A DNA stretch of 64,000 bases from Microbacterium endophyticum (GTDB lineage Bacteria; Actinomycetota; Actinomycetes; Actinomycetales; Microbacteriaceae), in NCBI RefSeq assembly GCF_011047135.1, contig NZ_CP049255.1, positions 1,860,001 to 1,924,000 on the forward strand, written 5' to 3'. Below, one piece after another: positions 42,265-51,105 of this stretch (its first letter is position 1; each line of letters begins with the position of its first letter). Under the pieces are notes generated by a model. It saw only the letters and a program-made list of their open reading frames with translations. It ran no database searches and was not told the DNA's origin. The position numbers were made by a program, and so were the translations under genes.

Positions 42265-43776
42265 ATGAGCCGCACTCCGCTTTCCACATCCCTTGACGGC
42301 TACGAGATCTGGTTTGTCACCGGCAGCCAGAATCTGTACGGCGAAGAGACGCTTCGACAGGTAGCCGCGCAGTCTCAGGCTGTCGCGGCCGGCCTCGGCG
42401 GTCTTCCGGTGAAGGTCGTGTGGCAGCCCGTTCTGAAGGATGCCGACAGCATCCGTCGCCTTGCCCTCGATGTGAACGCTCGCGATAATGTCATCGGTGT
42501 CATCGCGTGGATGCACACGTTCAGCCCCGCGAAGATGTGGATCTCGGGCCTTGATGCGCTTCGTAAGCCCCTTTTGCACTTGCACACACAGGCGAATGTC
42601 GAGCTGCCGTGGAGCGAGATCGACTTCGACTTCATGAACCTCAACCAGGCCGCTCACGGTGACCGTGAGTTCGGCTACATCCAGTCACGCCTGGGCATTG
42701 CACGGAAGACTGTTGTCGGGCACGTCTCGAACCCCGCCGTGCTGCAGCAGGTTGAAGACTGGCAGCGCGCGAGTGCGGGGTGGGCCGCGTCACGCAGCCT
42801 CAAGCTCGCACGTTTCGGCGACAACATGCGTTACGTCGCAGTGACCGAGGGGGACAAGACCGAGGCCGAGCTGCGGTTTGGCGTACAGGTCAACACGTGG
42901 GGCGTCAACGAGCTCGCGGATGCCGTAGCTCAGGCAGAATCCGCTGACATCGACGCTCTTGTCGCAGAATATGCCGAGCTCTACGACGTGCAGCCTGAGT
43001 TGTTGCCGGGCGGCGAGCGTCACCAGTCGCTGCGCGACGGTGCCGCGATCGAGCTGGGCCTGCGTTCGTTCCTCGAAGAGGGCGGCTTCGGCGCCTTCAC
43101 GACGTCGTTCGAAGACCTGGGCTCGCTCAAGCAGCTGCCGGGTCTCGCCGTGCAGCGCCTCATGGCAGAGGGCTACGGTTTCGGCGCCGAGGGTGACTGG
43201 AAGACGGCCATTCTCGTGCGCATTGCGAACGTGATGGGTTCGGGCCTTCCCGGAGGTGCGAGCCTCATGGAGGACTACACCTACGATCTCGTTCCCGGAG
43301 CCGAGAGAATCCTCGGCGCTCACATGCTCGAAGTGGCCCCTTCGCTTTCGAGCCAGAAGGCCAAACTTGAAATTCACCCGCTCGGTATCGGTGGAAAAGA
43401 AGACCCGGTGCGCCTTGTCTTCACAGCTGACCCGGGCCCGGCGCTCGTTGTCGCCATGAGTGACATGCGCGACCGGTTCCGTCTCGTCGCCAATGTTGTC
43501 GAAAACGTCGAATCGCCCGATCTGCCGAAGCTTCCCGTCGGTCGCGCTGTGTGGCAGCCCGAGCCCAACTTCGCAACGAGCGCCGCGTGCTGGCTTGCAG
43601 CCGGCGCCGCACACCACACGGTGATGACCACCGCCGTTGGTATCGACGTGTTCCGTGACTTCGCCGAGATTGCCAAGACCGAGCTCGTCGTTATCGACAA
43701 CGAAACGACGGTACGTGGTTTTCAGCAGGAACTGCGCTGGAACGCTGCCTACTACCGTCTCGCGCAGGGGATCTAA
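42265..43776 (+). CDS. araA: L-arabinose isomerase
   Basis: Interconverts L-arabinose and L-ribulose using Mn(2+). The 503-residue protein has the family length and hallmarks: [76 protein letters not shown] with the catalytic Glu, [16 protein letters not shown] and [10 protein letters not shown] with the metal-binding Glu and His. AAGGAAG precedes ATG 42265. The mutarotase gene starts two bases after its stop. Its own operator suggests a promoter separate from that of the kinase. Confidence 0.97.
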   Translation: MSRTPLSTSLDGYEIWFVTGSQNLYGEETLRQVAAQSQAVAAGLGGLPVKVVWQPVLKDADSIRRLALDVNARDNVIGVIAWMHTFSPAKMWISGLDALRKPLLHLHTQANVELPWSEIDFDFMNLNQAAHGDREFGYIQSRLGIARKTVVGHVSNPAVLQQVEDWQRASAGWAASRSLKLARFGDNMRYVAVTEGDKTEAELRFGVQVNTWGVNELADAVAQAESADIDALVAEYAELYDVQPELLPGGERHQSLRDGAAIELGLRSFLEEGGFGAFTTSFEDLGSLKQLPGLAVQRLMAEGYGFGAEGDWKTAILVRIANVMGSGLPGGASLMEDYTYDLVPGAERILGAHMLEVAPSLSSQKAKLEIHPLGIGGKEDPVRLVFTADPGPALVVAMSDMRDRFRLVANVVENVESPDLPKLPVGRAVWQPEPNFATSAACWLAAGAAHHTVMTTAVGIDVFRDFAEIAKTELVVIDNETTVRGFQQELRWNAAYYRLAQGI

Positions 43777-43778
43777 CT

Positions 43779-44726
43779 ATGGCGCGAACGCCACGTTCCG
43801 GCACCCAGCACGTGCTGCGTGCGGGCGACTACGAAGCTGCGATTTCAAGTGTTGGGGCGTCACTTCGGAGCCTCACCGTCGACGGTCGCGATCTTGTTGT
43901 GCCGTTCGATGCCGACGAGGTGCGGCCCGGGTATCGCGGAGCAACGCTTGCGCCGTGGCCCAACCGCATCGTCGACGGTCAGTACTCGTTCGGCGGCGTC
44001 GACTATCAAGTGCCGTTGACCGAGCCATCGCGGTCGCACGCGTTGCACGGACTTGCGTCGTGGCTCGATTTCGAGCCCATCGACAAGAGCACCAATCACG
44101 TCGTGCTAGTGGGCATCATCGAGCCGCAGGATGGCTTCCCATGGCGCGTGCGGGTTGCGACAGAGTTCACACTGGATGCCTCGGGTCTTAGGCAACGCGT
44201 CGTCGCAACGAACCTCGACACCGTGGCCGTGCCGTGGGGCACTGGTCCGCACCCGTACCTCGTTGCGGGCTCTGGCGCCCTCGACACCTGGACGCTGCAG
44301 TTGCCAGCGTCACAGGTGCTCGAGGTGACTGAGCCGCGGTTGAGCCCGGTGGATCTGGCTCCCGTCGAGGTCGACGCCGAAAGGTTCGACTTCCGGGTTG
44401 CCCGCCAGATCGGTACCGCCGAGATCGACCACGCTTTCACTGAACTTTCGCGCGATGAGGCGGGTGTGGCATCCGTCGTCGTCACCGATCCTTCTGGCTC
44501 GGGAGTGCAGATGACGTGGGATGCCGCATGCCCCTGGGTTCAAGTGCACACGGCCGATCTTCCCGGAGGACGCGCGAACCCTCGCAACCGGCTCGGGCTC
44601 GCGGTCGAACCGATGACGTGCGCGCCTGACGCATTCAACGCGGCTTCGTATAACTACGATGCCGGGCTCGTTGTCGTGCGGCCCGGTGAGAGCCACGAGG
44701 CATCCTGGCTCATTTCTGCCCGCTAG
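43779..44726 (+). CDS. Aldose 1-epimerase family protein
   Basis: A 315-residue galactose mutarotase-like beta-sandwich. It has VGASLRSLTVDGRDL, WPNRIVDGQYSF, the catalytic His region ALHGLASW, GPHPYLVAG and the C-terminal RLGLAVEPMTCAPDAFN with the catalytic Glu. It equilibrates alpha and beta anomers of aldoses. It is two bases from araA, so it is cotranscribed and may supply the anomer of arabinose or galactose needed by AraA or galactose metabolism. The stop overlaps the convergent membrane-protein gene by four bases. Confidence 0.92.
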   Translation: MARTPRSGTQHVLRAGDYEAAISSVGASLRSLTVDGRDLVVPFDADEVRPGYRGATLAPWPNRIVDGQYSFGGVDYQVPLTEPSRSHALHGLASWLDFEPIDKSTNHVVLVGIIEPQDGFPWRVRVATEFTLDASGLRQRVVATNLDTVAVPWGTGPHPYLVAGSGALDTWTLQLPASQVLEVTEPRLSPVDLAPVEVDAERFDFRVARQIGTAEIDHAFTELSRDEAGVASVVVTDPSGSGVQMTWDAACPWVQVHTADLPGGRANPRNRLGLAVEPMTCAPDAFNAASYNYDAGLVVVRPGESHEASWLISAR

Positions 44727-45274
44727 TGGCCGGCGTGCCCGGACTCGGAGAAGTCGAAAATCTCGGAGTGTGCGGAGTGATCAGGCGCGAGCTGACCGGC
44801 TTCGGTGGCAGCTAGTGCTGGCGTCACGAGTGCGGCGACGGTGATAACCCCGGCGAACACTCCCACCGCGGAAACCACTTGAGCGCGCTTTGCAGTCGGG
44901 TTTAGCGTGGGTTCGCGAGTGCGCCGCACCGTCGCGGCCGCGTATGCGCCGACGACAACGGTCAGAGCGCCCGCCACCGTGATGGGGATGATGCTCATAC
45001 GTGCTGGATCCAGCGTGAGGCCTGCGAGAAGCAGCGCGAGTGAGGCGAGTGCAGCCGAGGCGACGACTCGGGGAGCTGTCAGGCGGGATGTCATCAGCGC
45101 CCGTGCTGCCCACCCGAGCGCTGCCACGCCGAAGAGGACCATGAGAACGCCGATGACCCAGAGATATGCGGGGGAATCGGTGCCCGTTATCGCCCCCGCG
45201 CCGAGCGCGATGAAGATGAGGCCCGCGCCGGCTGCTGCCAACGCGGGCCATGTGCGAGTCAACGCTGAAGTCAT
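44723..45274 (-). CDS. Membrane protein of unknown function, 183 residues
   Basis: Five hydrophobic segments are visible (about residues 8-28, 36-58, 70-88, 95-115, 133-155), followed by a C-terminal tail rich in His, Glu and Asp ending SESGHAGH. I do not recognise the family. The start overlaps the stop of the DUF4383 gene upstream, so the two are translationally coupled and their products may act together in the membrane. Confidence 0.7.
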   Translation of the reverse strand: MTSALTRTWPALAAAGAGLIFIALGAGAITGTDSPAYLWVIGVLMVLFGVAALGWAARALMTSRLTAPRVVASAALASLALLLAGLTLDPARMSIIPITVAGALTVVVGAYAAATVRRTREPTLNPTAKRAQVVSAVGVFAGVITVAALVTPALAATEAGQLAPDHSAHSEIFDFSESGHAGH

Positions 45275-45684
45275 TACGCGACCGATGCGCTGCGAATCTG
45301 TCGGTCAGCGCTCAGGCCCACCGCGATGAGCAACAGTGCGCTCGCGAGGTGCAAGAAATGGTCGAACGTGTTGAGTGCCAGCACATTGAATGCTGTGCCG
45401 ACGAGGAAGAATCCGACGATTCCCAAGAGCAGGTACGCCGCGCCGATGACGACGTTGGTCGTCTTGGCGGCTCTCGCCGATGAGAGGCCCGCAATCAAAA
45501 GTGCGGCGCCGATCAAGAGGTGCGCGACGTTGTGCAGGGGGTTTACCTCGAAGATTCCGAGGAGCATGCCGCCCTCAGTGGCGAAGAAGTCGACGCCTCC
45601 CGTGACAGCGAAACCAAGCAAGCCGACGACGATGTAGACGGCGCCAAAGAGCGTCGCGATCAAGCGGTTAGGTGATGAACTCAT
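45274..45684 (-). CDS. DUF4383 family membrane protein
   Basis: A 136-residue protein with four hydrophobic helices. The NPLHNVAHLLIGAALL and NTFDHFLHLASALLL stretches, each with a buried His, are characteristic of DUF4383, an actinobacterial family of unknown function. ATG 45684 has GGAGAG upstream. It is the first gene of a two-gene unit with the membrane protein at 44723. Confidence 0.87.
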   Translation of the reverse strand: MSSSPNRLIATLFGAVYIVVGLLGFAVTGGVDFFATEGGMLLGIFEVNPLHNVAHLLIGAALLIAGLSSARAAKTTNVVIGAAYLLLGIVGFFLVGTAFNVLALNTFDHFLHLASALLLIAVGLSADRQIRSASVA

Positions 45685-45798
45685 TTCTCTCTCCATGCAT
45701 TAAGTCGCGGCCGAATGCCGCGCACAAAACTAATTCGGAATAAGCAGCCAATCGGATGGTTTGCGGAACGAGCCGCATCAGTGGCAGTGCCAAAAAAC

Positions 45799-45828
45799 GA
45801 AGGTCCCGGCTGGGGGACCGGGACCTTC
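45799..45828 (-). terminator. Rho-independent terminator (minus strand)
   Basis: GAAGGTCCCGG and CCGGGACCTTC form a perfect 11-bp stem with an eight-base loop. On the minus strand it is followed at once by GTTTTTTG. It terminates the stress-protein gene at 45886. Confidence 0.88.
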
Positions 45829-45885
45829 GCCGCTCGGCCGTGAAGCCGTGCGTAGCCTCACTCGCGGTGAGGCAGTTGAGAAAAC

Positions 45886-46083
45886 TCAGTTGTCGCGGAG
45901 CTCTTCTTTGATCTCGTTGCGCTTTTCGACCGAATCCTTCTCGGCCTGCGCCTTTTTGAGGTTGGCGTCAGCTTTAGCCTCATCGACTTTGTCGCCGACA
46001 CGGTCGGCAGCGTCATCGAAGGCATCCTTCATTTTGCGGCCCGCCGTTTCGGCTGTTTCTTTGGCGTCATCGATGAATCCCAT
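45886..46083 (-). CDS. Small hydrophilic stress-type protein (YtxH/CsbD-like)
   Basis: A 65-residue, highly charged, helix-forming protein: MGFIDDAKETAETAGRKMKD, then DAADRVGDKVDEAKADANLK and a KRNEIKEELRDN tail. The 11-residue-like Ala/Lys/Asp pattern resembles CsbD, YtxH or LEA-like proteins made under stress. The exact family is uncertain. ATG 46083 has AAGGAG at good spacing, and a terminator follows 58 bases downstream, so it is a single-gene transcript. Confidence 0.75.
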   Translation of the reverse strand: MGFIDDAKETAETAGRKMKDAFDDAADRVGDKVDEAKADANLKKAQAEKDSVEKRNEIKEELRDN

Positions 46084-46190
46084 GAGGGGCTCCTTCCTGA
46101 AAGGTGTTCTTAGAACATACGAGTCGCTATTTGAAGGAAAGCAGGGCTTGCGAAACCGCGATCTCATTGGTAGAGATTTCTGTTTGCGCG

Positions 46191-46487
46191 GTGCAACTAT
46201 TGGCCAGGCGCTTTGAAGTGAAGGTGTTGAACTTTGGCAACAACGCCGGGATTGACATTCCCGAATCGGTGATCAAAGAGATCGACGGTGACAAGCGTCC
46301 AGCCGCTGTATTCACAGTGAACGGTCGAACATATCGCACCACCGTCGGGGTGATGAAGGGGCATTATCTATTGCCGCTGAGTAAGCGCGAAGCAGGCGTG
46401 CTCGCGGTGACGGGTGCGAAATCAGACGCGACTCGTGTTCGCCGTGTGGAGTCCATCGTTGAGGCCTTGCAATCGCCCATGAAATGA
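46191..46487 (+). CDS. DUF1905-like small protein
   Basis: About 98 residues from GTG 46191: FEVKVLNFGNNAGIDIPESV, then IDGDKRPAAVFTVNGRTYRT and VMKGHYLLPLSKREAGVLAV. The IDIP, KRP..V.VNG..YRTTV and LLP pattern matches DUF1905, a small beta-barrel-like domain of unknown function often joined to YdeI-like segments, here alone. The start is uncertain: TTG 46200 and an upstream ATG are also in frame, and no good ribosome site is visible. Confidence 0.65.
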   Translation: MQLLARRFEVKVLNFGNNAGIDIPESVIKEIDGDKRPAAVFTVNGRTYRTTVGVMKGHYLLPLSKREAGVLAVTGAKSDATRVRRVESIVEALQSPMK

Positions 46488-46556
46488 GGGGAGACCGCCT
46501 CGCTCGAGTACCGGCCAGAGCTCGGGGCCGGTAGTCTCGATGTAGGGGGTTCAGCA

Positions 46557-47165
46557 GTGGCAAACGGTGCACGTGATGAATCTGAAAAGCGACCCAAGCT
46601 TGCGGAGGTCGTCGAAGAGGGCCTCTATATTGCCGCTGCGGCGACGCGCCTTTTGCTGAAGAATCGCATCCTGGTCGAGGTCATCGCTGGTGGCGAGGAC
46701 TACGAAATCGAGCATTTCAAGCCTCAAGCACGCGAAACGCTCATTGCTCTTGCCGTCGAAGCCGAGACGGATGCCGATCGCACCCACCGTGAGAAGAAGC
46801 TCGCTAGCCGACGGTTCAGCGACAGTGACGGCACTCACGACTATCGCAGCCGGGATGTGCGAAACCTTCGCCGACGTCGACGTCAGTCGCTCAAGATCGC
46901 CAAAGCGTTGCGTGAGCGTGCCGATGATGATGCCGAGCTTGCCGAACTCGTGGAGGCTGCACGCGAGGCGGCATGGGCCGAAGTCTCGCGAAATATCGAC
47001 AGCACGCTTCGTATTGAAGCTGCGCGTCCTGATCTTGAACCTGACTACGACAAGATGCGTGCGGCGCGAATGCAGAGCCTGCGTCTCGTTGACCTGCCGA
47101 GGTTGTCTGCCCGCAAGCGCCACGTCGAATCGGCTCGACGATCAGGAGCCGGCGAGGAAAGCTAG
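46557..47165 (+). CDS. Conserved hypothetical protein, 202 residues
   Basis: A soluble, highly charged, mostly helical protein: KRPKLAEVVEEGLYIAAAAT, LLLKNRILVEVIAGGEDYEI, then long Arg/Glu-rich helices including a basic block RNLRRRRRQSLK (about residues 100-111) and a C-terminal RHVESARRSG. I do not recognise a functional domain. It starts at GTG 46557 and ends one base before the Rieske gene, with which it may be cotranscribed. Confidence 0.7.
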   Translation: MANGARDESEKRPKLAEVVEEGLYIAAAATRLLLKNRILVEVIAGGEDYEIEHFKPQARETLIALAVEAETDADRTHREKKLASRRFSDSDGTHDYRSRDVRNLRRRRRQSLKIAKALRERADDDAELAELVEAAREAAWAEVSRNIDSTLRIEAARPDLEPDYDKMRAARMQSLRLVDLPRLSARKRHVESARRSGAGEES

Positions 47166-47166
47166 C

Positions 47167-47538
47167 ATGATGTCCATGAGCGACGGCACTGGGGATGCGG
47201 CGGCGAGAGGGATTGTCGTTGCGCACGTGGGTGAAATCGAAGACGGCACGGGCCTGAAAGTCTCGCGTGAGCAGTCGGGGACTCTCGACGACATCGCGGT
47301 TTTCAATGATGGCGAAAACTATTTCGCTCTCGACAACACGTGCACCCACGAGAAAACAGATCTCGCCGATGGCTGGGTCGAAGACGGGTGCGTTGAGTGC
47401 CCGTTGCATGGTGCGAAGTTTCGCCTGAGCGACGGTGACGTGCTGACTCCGCCCGCGCCGACGGGCGTTGCTGCGCATACGATCCGGGTAGATGGCGACG
47501 ACATTGTGCTCATTCCAAACCCTGCACGCTTGGCGTGA
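47167..47538 (+). CDS. Rieske [2Fe-2S] ferredoxin
   Basis: A 123-residue electron carrier. Cys59-x-His61 in NTCTHEK and Cys78-x-x-His81 in CPLHG are the four cluster ligands of a NirD/BphF-type Rieske domain. No membrane segment is present, so it is soluble. ATG 47167, 47170 and 47176 are all possible starts. The next gene, overlapping by GTGA, encodes a matching FAD-dependent ferredoxin reductase, so the pair forms an NAD(P)H-to-Rieske electron chain. The terminal oxygenase is not obvious; an MpaB-like oxygenase lies just beyond. Confidence 0.92.
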   Translation: MMSMSDGTGDAAARGIVVAHVGEIEDGTGLKVSREQSGTLDDIAVFNDGENYFALDNTCTHEKTDLADGWVEDGCVECPLHGAKFRLSDGDVLTPPAPTGVAAHTIRVDGDDIVLIPNPARLA

Positions 47539-48683
47539 GCATTCGAGAACCCGCTGAGATCCTTATCGTCGGCGGTGGCATCACCGGTGTCACGGCAGCG
47601 GTGAGTCTTCGCGACGAAGGCTATCGCGGCGGGATAACCATCGTGGAGGCGTCGACGGACTGTACCGATCATCCGCCGCTGTCTAAGCGCGTGCTGGTTT
47701 CGGGGGTCGCGCAAGGCGACCTGGCTCTTTTGCCGCGCGAGCGTGCAGACGCGCTGAACGTGAACATCATCGCAGGCGTTGAAGCGCGAGCCATTGACGC
47801 TGCCGCGCACACAGTGTCACTTTCGGATGGACGCCTTCTGAGTGCAGAAGCGATCGTTGTGGCGGTTGGTTCCGAGCCGAATCAGCTCGAGGGATACAGC
47901 GCGCACCCCAGAGTGATGACTCTGCGCGATTACGACGATGCCCTGGCGATTCGGAAGCACGGGGGCGCTGGCAGCACCGTCGTGGTTGTGGGCGGAGGCT
48001 TCATCGGCGCCGAGGTTGCTGCGTCACTCCACGAATGTGGAGCGCACGTCGTCATTGTCGAGCCGCACGAGATTCCGGGGGCGCACCTGCTGGGGCAAAC
48101 CCTCGCCAGGTGGCTGCATGCGATGCACACTGAGCATGGAGTTGACGTACGCCGAACTCGCGTCAGTGCTATCGACGGTGGTGCTTTCGCAGGTGATGAC
48201 CGGATGCGTGTTGCTCTGGTGGATGGCAGCAGCATCGAGGCCGATCTTGTCGTGGTGGGGGTCGGAGTATCAGCGCGGGTGATCGCTGGAGCCGAGCGAC
48301 TTGTGCCGCCGACGGGACTCTTGATCAGCCCCTCCCACCACTGGGACGCGGCGCGGCTCGACGGAATCGACGCCGCCGCTCTTCTGCTCGGCAACTCTCC
48401 GGCGGTGCGCGGCGCGCCCTGGTACTGGAGCGACCGCTACGGCCACCACATCGAAGTCGTTGGTGATCTCGTCGGTAATGGGTCGAGCGGCGCCCCATTC
48501 GACGTGGTGCGCCCGGGAAACGCCGTTTTTCGGGTGGACGGCGACGTGTTGCTGGGGGCAGCGTCGATCGATGACCCCATGACTGTGCGCGCCGCGCGTC
48601 GCATGATCGATCGGCGTGTTCAGGTTGATCGTGAAGCGCTCGCCGATCCGTCGCTGTCATTGCGGCGGATGCTTCGCGCGTGA
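47535..48683 (+). CDS. FAD-dependent ferredoxin reductase
   Basis: A 382-residue pyridine nucleotide-disulfide-fold reductase. It has the FAD-binding ILIVGGGITGVTAA, HPPLSKRVL, the NAD-binding VVVVGGGFIGAEVAASLHE and a C-terminal ferredoxin reductase domain. It lacks the redox-active CxxxxC pair, as expected for rubredoxin or ferredoxin reductases. GTG 47535 overlaps the Rieske stop by four bases, indicating coupled synthesis. It probably passes electrons from NAD(P)H to that Rieske protein. Confidence 0.92.
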   Translation: MSIREPAEILIVGGGITGVTAAVSLRDEGYRGGITIVEASTDCTDHPPLSKRVLVSGVAQGDLALLPRERADALNVNIIAGVEARAIDAAAHTVSLSDGRLLSAEAIVVAVGSEPNQLEGYSAHPRVMTLRDYDDALAIRKHGGAGSTVVVVGGGFIGAEVAASLHECGAHVVIVEPHEIPGAHLLGQTLARWLHAMHTEHGVDVRRTRVSAIDGGAFAGDDRMRVALVDGSSIEADLVVVGVGVSARVIAGAERLVPPTGLLISPSHHWDAARLDGIDAAALLLGNSPAVRGAPWYWSDRYGHHIEVVGDLVGNGSSGAPFDVVRPGNAVFRVDGDVLLGAASIDDPMTVRAARRMIDRRVQVDREALADPSLSLRRMLRA

Positions 48684-48701
48684 TGGCGGTGGTGCCGCGA
48701 T

Positions 48702-49562
48702 CTATGCCTTAGCGCGCACCTTGCGATACGGGTGTGCCGTGGCGTGGTCGATGCCAGCATCCACGAGGTCTTGCAGCGACTTGTTCTTCGACGCGAGCGC
48801 GAGGAACTTTGCCGTCATGCGCTGTGCGCGGGCGAGGCGACGCTCAGTGCGGTCTTCGACACCGTAGATCTGTCGCGCCCAGAGGGGAAGAAGGGAAAGA
48901 ATTCCATCGAGCACGGTACGGGATAGCCAGTTCGCGAACGGGTTGCGGCTCTTCGCCGGGTGTCGCACTCCGAGTGCTGCTTGTGCGCCAAGGTAGTTGA
49001 GCGCTTTTGTTTTCTTGCCCTCATCGATAAAGGCGTCGAGCTCTTCCTTGGTCTCAGGGTGCGGGCCAGGGACGTGCAGCTTTTCAGCGATGAGCTGCTG
49101 CTCTTTCACGAATTTGTCTTGATCGGCCTTGCTGATCTTCATGCCGAACTTCAGCGCTCCCTCGAGCGAGCCCCACACGAAGGTGTACATCGTCCACCGC
49201 TGCCATTCGGGCCATTTTGCGACTTCGACGTCACCGTTTGTGGGGTTCGTCCATGTTGCGCGTTCGTGTAGCTGGTCAACGTGCGCTGTAGCCGCATCAA
49301 CGTGCGCCTTGTCGCCGAAGGCACACGTCATGATGAAGTCGCCCGTGCGCTGAAACCGCGCTTGGCCGGCTTCGGGGCTCTCCGAAGTGATCGACACGTG
49401 ATCGAAGTGATTGAGCATTCCGGTGTCGAGTGCCTGCAAGAGCACTGACGCCACGGCCCCGAGTGACGCGCCCGAGTGGGAGTACACCTTCCACGTGGCG
49501 CTGCCGGGCCCAAAATATCCGTTGTCGGCGCGGGCCGCATCCTTTGATGGCCGAGCGTTCAT
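48702..49562 (-). CDS. MpaB-family oxygenase (DUF2236)
   Basis: A 286-residue protein of the MpaB/latex-clearing-protein-like family (formerly DUF2236), a heme b-type oxygenase fold. Family features include GPGSATWKVYSHSGASLG near the N terminus, LQALDTGMLNHFDHVS, FIMTCAFGDKAHVDAA, the His-containing HVDQLHERATWT and a WVWGSLEGALKFG-like helix. The heme-ligand His cannot be confirmed by eye. It is convergent with the Rieske/reductase pair, 18 bases away, but not in their operon. The substrate is unknown. Confidence 0.85.
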   Translation of the reverse strand: MNARPSKDAARADNGYFGPGSATWKVYSHSGASLGAVASVLLQALDTGMLNHFDHVSITSESPEAGQARFQRTGDFIMTCAFGDKAHVDAATAHVDQLHERATWTNPTNGDVEVAKWPEWQRWTMYTFVWGSLEGALKFGMKISKADQDKFVKEQQLIAEKLHVPGPHPETKEELDAFIDEGKKTKALNYLGAQAALGVRHPAKSRNPFANWLSRTVLDGILSLLPLWARQIYGVEDRTERRLARAQRMTAKFLALASKNKSLQDLVDAGIDHATAHPYRKVRAKA

Positions 49563-49704
49563 GTGTATACCCCCAGGTATGACGTGGTCGAGGTAGCACT
49601 ACTCTTCCACACGAGGCTACGTGGCCTCGATTAGTGTGATCGGCCGTGTGTGGGGTATTCTGGACGACGGCTTGCGCAGTGCTGAAAAGTACAAAACAAG
49701 CCAT

Positions 49705-49777
49705 GCGCCTCTAGCTCAATGGATAGAGCATCTGACTACGGATCAGAAGGTTGGGGGTTCGAGTCCCTCGAGGCGCA
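49705..49777 (+). tRNA. tRNA-Arg (anticodon ACG)
   Basis: A 73-base cloverleaf. Acceptor stem GCGCCTC/GAGGCGC with discriminator A; anticodon stem TCTGA/TCAGA with loop CTACGGA (ACG); T arm GGTTCGAGTCC. An IS481-family element begins three bases after its 3' end, and the last 12 bases of the gene form part of the element's 15-bp target duplication. Confidence 0.97.
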
Positions 49778-49780
49778 CAC

Positions 49781-51072
49781 TGTGATGAGTCGCGACATAG
49801 GTCTCACCTGAGTCGCGACATGTGTCAGAAAGAGCCCGGCCATCGGCCGGGCTCTTTCATTTCGTTGCGCCAGTAGGCGCGTTGTGTGTTGATGGTGTTT
49901 GTTGCGATGATCTCGGCGGTGTCGAGGTGGATGATCGTGACGGTTGTTTCGTCGATGAGCGCGATGATGCGTTTGCCGCGGTGGGCTGTTCCGATGCCGA
50001 GGTGGTGCATTCGTCCGGCTCGGCGAAGGCTCATTTTGCCGTTGCTGCCGACGTGGTCGTAGCGGATTCTGAAGTGTCCTGCCCGTGGGGCTGTGGGGAG
50101 AGCTTTCGGGGATGCACGGTAGGTGGCCTCTGGTGTTGTTCTGTTGTTGCTTCGGTGGGGGCGCTGCTCGTTGTAGTGGTGTCGGAAGTGGTCGAGCTGG
50201 AGTTGTAGCTCATGCAGGGTGGTGGCTGGGGGTCTGGCTCCGAGCCATCGTTTGAGGGTTTGGTGGAAGCGTTCGATTTTGCCTTGGGTCTGCGGGTGGT
50301 TGGGTGTGCCGTTCTTTTGTTTCACTCCGAGTAGTGCGAGGAGGTATTCGAAGGCGTTGCGCCCGCCGCCGAATCGGGCTGTGTAGACGCGGCCGTTGTC
50401 GGTGAGTGTTGAGGCGGGGGTGCCGTGTTCGTCGGTTGCTGCGAGGAATGTGGTGACGACGTTGTCGCCGGTGACCGGGGTGTGGGCGGTGCAGGACAGG
50501 AGGTAGCGGGAGTGGTCGTCGAGCCAGTTCAGGATTTCGACGTCCTGGCCGTTTGCGAGGCGCCAGTGGGTGAAGTCTGATTGCCAGGTCTCGTTGGGTT
50601 GGGCTGCTTCGAAGCGGATGTAGGACGATTTCGGTCGTTTGCGGGGTTCGGGAGTGATCAACCCGGCGGTGTGCAGGATGCGTCTGATCGTGGATGTCGA
50701 TGGCGGTGTGTGTTGCTCGTGTTCGAGGTGCCAGGCGATCGTGACAGGGCCGGCATCGAGTCCTTGGGTTGTGAGTTCCGCCCGAAGGGTGATGATCCGG
50801 GCGCGAACTTGTTCCGGTGTGGCGGACGCGTTCGTCTTCGGTCGCCGTGAGCGTGGCTCGACCGCGTCCAGTCCACCGTCACGGTAACGAGCGAGTAGCC
50901 GATGCAAATGTCGACGGGAGATCCCGTACTCGATCGCCGCGTCGGTGACGGTGAGCTGGCCCGCGATGATCTTCAAAACAACAACCCGATGCTTCGACAT
51001 ACATCGGACTGTGACGCATGACGCGACTCACCAAGGACCTATCACCTGTGACCTATGTCGTGAACCCAGACA
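49781..51072. mobile_element. Complete IS481-family insertion sequence (1292 bp)
   Basis: The ends are TGT at 49781 and ACA at 51072. The first about 31 bases on each side are inverted repeats sharing the core CGACATAGGTC (49792-49802 and, reversed, 51050-51060). CCTCGAGGCGCACAC is present directly outside both ends (49766-49780 and 51073-51087), a 15-bp target duplication. Inside is one transposase gene on the minus strand. Everything expected of a recently active element is present. Confidence 0.88.
49825..51000 (-). CDS. IS481-family DDE transposase
   Basis: A 391-residue transposase. The N-terminal helix-turn-helix VVVLKIIAGQLTVTDAAIEY and RRHLHRLLARYRDGG is followed by an rve/integrase core with the DDE residues in WQSDFTHW, TLTDNGRVYT and GKIERFHQTLKR. 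The C terminus has the RIRYDHVGSNGKMSLRRAGR stretch that is also preserved in the remnant at 19363. No frameshift or stop interrupts it, so it could be active. It starts at ATG 51000, 72 bases inside the right end of the element. Confidence 0.95.
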   Translation of the reverse strand: MSKHRVVVLKIIAGQLTVTDAAIEYGISRRHLHRLLARYRDGGLDAVEPRSRRPKTNASATPEQVRARIITLRAELTTQGLDAGPVTIAWHLEHEQHTPPSTSTIRRILHTAGLITPEPRKRPKSSYIRFEAAQPNETWQSDFTHWRLANGQDVEILNWLDDHSRYLLSCTAHTPVTGDNVVTTFLAATDEHGTPASTLTDNGRVYTARFGGGRNAFEYLLALLGVKQKNGTPNHPQTQGKIERFHQTLKRWLGARPPATTLHELQLQLDHFRHHYNEQRPHRSNNRTTPEATYRASPKALPTAPRAGHFRIRYDHVGSNGKMSLRRAGRMHHLGIGTAHRGKRIIALIDETTVTIIHLDTAEIIATNTINTQRAYWRNEMKEPGRWPGSF

Positions 51073-51105
51073 CCTCGAGGCGCACACTGTGTTGAGACAG
51101 TAGAG

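Noticed and set aside
49766..51091. Integrative element with att sites at tRNA-Arg
   Set aside because: The repeats resemble attL/attR, but the segment contains only an IS481 transposase, no tyrosine or serine integrase, and the TGT...ACA ends define an ordinary IS with a 15-bp duplication.
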